Of a stretch of DNA of 64,000 bases, positions 60,975-64,000 are shown in pieces. The first letter of the stretch is position 1. Each line of letters begins with the position of its first letter. The notes below the pieces were generated by a model. The model did not search any database, was not told the DNA's origin, and saw nothing but the letters and a program-made list of their open reading frames with translations. The stretch spans positions 62,001 through 126,000 of the forward strand of contig JADJAB010000004.1 in the NCBI GenBank assembly GCA_016704435.1, written 5' to 3'. This stretch comes from Rhodobacter sp. GTDB lineage: Bacteria > Pseudomonadota > Alphaproteobacteria > Rhodobacterales > Rhodobacteraceae. A program made the translations under genes and the position numbers.

Positions 60975-63261
60975 TCACGGGCCTTCCGGGTGCAGCACGC
61001 TGATCCCCACCGCCGCGGCGCGGGCAAGATCCGGGTCCAGCGACATCGGGATGTATTCGCCACGCCGCCACAGCTCTCCAAGGTCATCGTAATGCGTGCT
61101 GAGTGGATGGCCGGACTGGCCCGTCGCGCTGATGAAGACGGAGCTGTCGGGGTCGGCGAAGTCGTAGACCCCGCGATAACCGGCGCCATGCACGTTCAGG
61201 AACGGGTTCGGCCCGGTGCCCTTGGTGCGCCCGCGCATCAGCGTGTCATCGCCGCCCGAGGTCGACTGGCGGATGTTGACGAACCATTTCAGGAACGGCA
61301 CTTCGCCCAGCACGGCGTGGTCATGCGTCGCGATATGCGCATCGCCCCAGCGCCAGCTTTCCAGATTGGGGCCGTATTGCTCGGTAAGACGCAGCAGCGC
61401 CTCATCCAGCGCCGCGCGCGCCGTATCGGTGCAGCTTTCCACCGCCGCCGACTGGATCACATCGCACCAGACCGACGCGCCGGCGGTGTCGCGGAAGACC
61501 CGCTCGATGAAAACGGCGTCGGTGTGGGTGAAGCTGTCGGCGAGCGGGCCGAGTTCGTCGCGCACCAGCCGGTCCATCAGAGCGCGGATCCAGGCCTCGG
61601 CGATCAGCGGCTCGGGCATATGCTCGTTCATCTCGCCGTTCCATTCGGCAAGCAGCGCCAGTGCCCGCTGGCGCAGCCGTTCGGGCGTACCGTCGGCGGC
61701 CGGGGCGTCGCCGTACCACAGGTCCGCCGCGATCAGCGGCAGAAGCGCGCGCGCGGTCGGGTTCACCGTGTCCAGTTGCGTCATATTCGAAGATGCCCTT
61801 GAACCCCACGGCCGGATTCCAGCCCGGACTGGGCATCCGGCCCTGGCTGGGGTGTGCAGGGTCGCGAATCGGCAATGCGCCGATCACCTGCAGCGCAATC
61901 CCGTCCGGCCCGGCCAGCATCAGGTTCTGTGCCGGCGCCACATGCAGCCGCCCCGCTTCGATTGCCTCGGCCACGCTCTGCGACCGCATCACCCGCATGG
62001 CGGCGGTAATCGAGGTGTCGGCGCCGGAAAGCGCGGTCCAGGACAGCGCCGCGACATGGCCCGCCGGGGTGACCGCGGCGAGGTTGAAATGCGTGCCGGG
62101 CAGCACCGGTCCGTTGCGCGACCAGCGCAGCGTCAGCGTCACCGGGTTGGCGTCCTTGACCGTGACGATGGTCTGCCGGCTGTCGAAGCGCGCCCAATTG
62201 CCATCTGGCAGGGCGTATTCCTCGGGGTTTTCGGGGTTCAGCTTTTCGATCACCACATCCTGGTCATCCAGATTGGCGGTGGTCAGGCCCCATCCCATCT
62301 CTTCGGACCGCCCCACCAGCACCACCGGCACCCCCGGTATGGTGCCGCCAATCACGCCGCCGGTTGAAAGCTCCAGCCGCGCCAGATACCAGATCGTCGG
62401 GGCGGTAAAGCCCAGATGCGGGTCGCTTGCCAGCAGCGCGCCGCCCGCCGCCGACCGCCGCGCCTCGGCCGCCCAGGCGTTGGAGGCGCCCGCCATGCCC
62501 GGCGCCGGCAGCGGCGAAAACGGCAGGGCAGCGGTCTTGACCGGCGCGCCGGGCAGGGCCCCCGGCACCAGGGTGGCATAGTCGGGCAGGGCGGCCACAC
62601 CTGTTCCGGGGTCTTCGGGCAGGATATCGGCCAGCCGGTCGGCCGGAAGCACCAGCGACAATTCGGCCCGCAGCACCTCGGAGGCCGCTTGATCCGACAG
62701 CTGCAGCGCCATCAGCTTCAGGATGGCGATCGAATCCGCAGGCGCCCAGGCCGAGATCTCGGGCGAGAACAGCCAGAATTCCGGCGCCCCGCGCCCGCGC
62801 GCACCCTGGTTGATCTGGTTGATCCAGGCATTCACACCGGCCGAATAGGCCTCCAGCGCCGCCAGAGTCCCGGGATCCTGCGCCTTCACCGATTGCAGCG
62901 CCAGCCCGTACAGATCCAGCCGCCGCATCAGTTCATCGACCGGCAGCGTGCGCTCTCCGAACAGTTCCGACAGCCGCCCCTGCGCCGTACGCCTGAGCAT
63001 GGTCATCTGCCACAGCCGGTCCTGCGCATGCACGAAGCCCAGCGCGAAGAACACATCCGCATCCGTCTGGCCGAAGATATGCGGCACGGAATCGTTGTTG
63101 TGCACGATCTCGACCGGGGCAGAGATGCCGGGCAGGGTGAAATCCTCGGAATAGTCGACCAGCGACCGCGACAGGAACCAGTAGAGCACCAGCCCCGCCA
63201 GCAAACCCAACCCGACCAGGACGGTCACGGCGCGCATCAGCCAGCGGAAAAGCGTGAACAT
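60975..63261 (-). pseudogene. Penicillin acylase (Ntn hydrolase) family protein with internal deletion
   Basis: The first frame starts MFTLFRWLMRAV with a membrane anchor or signal (about 7-30), then alpha-chain segments FFALGFVHAQDRLWQMTMLR and RRTAQGRLSELFG, a processing region, the nucleophile Ser in AGASNAWAAEA, and beta-chain parts LLASDPHLGFTAPTIWYLAR, LVGRSEEMGWGLTTANLDDQ up to FKGIFEYD. At 61785-61800 the frame changes and the protein goes on TQLDTVNPTARALLPLIAAD to 60975, with SWRWGDAHIATHDHAVLGEV and VHGAGYRGVYDFADPD. Relative to family members about 60 residues (the NNRITD-type segment) are missing at the junction. Thus a real deletion is likely, though the ends are otherwise intact. 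The family cleaves amides such as acyl-homoserine lactones or penicillins. Confidence 0.82.
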
Positions 63262-63362
63262 GGGCGGGCCGGTCCTTCCGCTGGGGGGACGTTCTTGACG
63301 ACAGGGTCGGGATGGTTTCCTAGTCGATCCATCTCTGTAGGGCAATCGGAAGGGCGATCACC

Positions 63363-64000
63363 ATGGCGAAACTGGCATTTCTGGGTCTGGGCGTGATGGG
63401 CTTTCCCATGGCCGGGCATCTGGCCGCTGCGGGGCATCAGTTGACGGTCTGGAACCGCAGCCCCGCCAAGGCCGAGGCCTGGCTGGAAAAGCACGGTCAC
63501 ACTGCCGCACCGACCGCGCGCGAGGCGGCATTTGGTGCAGAATTCGTCATGGCCTGCGTCGGCAATGACGACGACCTTCGCCAGGTCTGCCTGGGTCCGG
63601 ATGGCGCCTTTGCCGGCATGGACCCCGGAGCGATCTTCGTCGATCACACCACCGTGTCGGCCATGGTCACCCGTGAGCTGGCGGCCGAAGGCGTGGCGCG
63701 CGGGCTGGGCTTTGTCGATGCGCCGGTCTCGGGCGGGCAGGCGGGGGCTGAAAACGGCCAGCTTTCCATCATGTGCGGCGGCACCGAGGCCGATTATGCC
63801 GCCGCCGAGCCGGTGATGGCGGCCTATTCCCGCGTCTGCCGGCGCCTGGGCGAAAGCGGGGCGGGGCAACTGGCCAAGATGATGAACCAGATTTGCATCG
63901 CCGGTCTTATGCAGGGCCTGAGCGAGGCACTGGCCTTCGGCGAAAAAGCCGGGCTGGACGGCGAGAAGGTGGTCGAGGTGATCAGCCAGGGCGCGGCCGG
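63363..64000 (+). CDS. Beta-hydroxyacid dehydrogenase (3-hydroxyisobutyrate dehydrogenase-like), 5' part
   Basis: The gene starts at ATG 63363 and runs off the window end after 212 codons with no stop. NAD(P) motif GLGVMGFPMAG (8-18), substrate motif DAPVSGGQAGAENGQLSI (119-136) and catalytic Lys172 in GQLAKMMNQ with Asn175 are all present, so the family is certain. Possible substrates include 3-hydroxyisobutyrate, tartronate semialdehyde and succinic semialdehyde; this cannot be refined here. It is divergent from the penicillin-acylase gene with a 101-base gap between. Confidence 0.9.
   Translation, partial: MAKLAFLGLGVMGFPMAGHLAAAGHQLTVWNRSPAKAEAWLEKHGHTAAPTAREAAFGAEFVMACVGNDDDLRQVCLGPDGAFAGMDPGAIFVDHTTVSAMVTRELAAEGVARGLGFVDAPVSGGQAGAENGQLSIMCGGTEADYAAAEPVMAAYSRVCRRLGESGAGQLAKMMNQICIAGLMQGLSEALAFGEKAGLDGEKVVEVISQGAA

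Overview
The window is about 64 kb of very GC-rich DNA from an alphaproteobacterium, almost certainly a member of the Rhodobacteraceae (Rhodobacter, Rhodovulum or Paracoccus-like). The main reasons are the order nifR3(dusB)-ntrB-ntrC-ntrY-ntrX-trkA-trkH-hfq-hflX, a fused ispDF gene next to pgpA and cinA, a nitrogen regulator NtrC without the GAFTGA loop as in Rhodobacter capsulatus, and families largely confined to this group (DUF6477, DUF6456, DUF1127 beside a MocR regulator). It is a chromosomal region; I see no phage, plasmid, transposase, CRISPR array, tRNA or rRNA.

Layout. 1-2409: end of a MacA-type adaptor and a MacB-type ABC exporter split into ATPase and FtsX-like permease. 2420-3970: a TonB-like protein and a Fur regulator. 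4045-8585: a decayed catabolic locus holding remnants of a flavin-dependent amine dehydrogenase, of all four parts of a polyamine-type ABC importer, and of a LuxR-type regulator, with one intact nitrilase-family amidohydrolase in the middle. 8582-11753: kdsA with capsule-export genes kpsE and kpsT. 11965-18166: nhaA, a uracil-DNA glycosylase-family protein, an SseB-domain protein, rplM-rpsI, a DUF1127 protein and a MocR regulator. 18324-21096: an intact second polyamine-type importer (two permeases and an ATPase, no binding protein). 21353-30928: tetR, ppk2, a hydrolase, metA with a companion ATPase gene, a FadL-like porin, an EamA transporter, a nitroreductase, a monooxygenase-like protein and guaA. 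31188-36639: a trimethylamine-methyltransferase (MttB) homologue, DUF6477/DUF6456 proteins, aqpZ and lipA. 36700-40529: two tandemly duplicated outer-membrane proteins, a di-haem cytochrome c, a tiny membrane protein and hpt. 40608-45160: a Sel1 protein, a Coq10-like protein, a secreted esterase and the ispDF-pgpA-cinA operon. 45360-57343: the nitrogen-regulation/potassium-uptake/Hfq block. 57462-64000: a secreted Cache-like sensor protein beside a chemoreceptor, an unknown exported protein, a penicillin-acylase homologue and the start of a beta-hydroxyacid dehydrogenase.

A caution runs through the whole annotation. At least ten otherwise well-conserved genes, including kdsA, lipA, hflX and ntrY, are broken by one-base changes, often in short homopolymers, with normal protein on both sides. 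The likeliest cause is indel error in the sequence, not loss of the genes. The relic locus at 4-8.6 kb differs: it also has large internal deletions, nonsense codons and changed catalytic-region residues, so I regard it as true decay.

I did not find a clearly new multi-gene system. The most unusual observations are the half-dead amine/polyamine locus, a recent tandem duplication that carried along the 3' end of a cytochrome gene, a dispersed intergenic repeat family that ends in a GGAGTATTT...CCAAGATGAAG core, a triple hairpin-rich repeat array at 34.5 kb, and a chemoreceptor paired with a separate secreted sensor domain.
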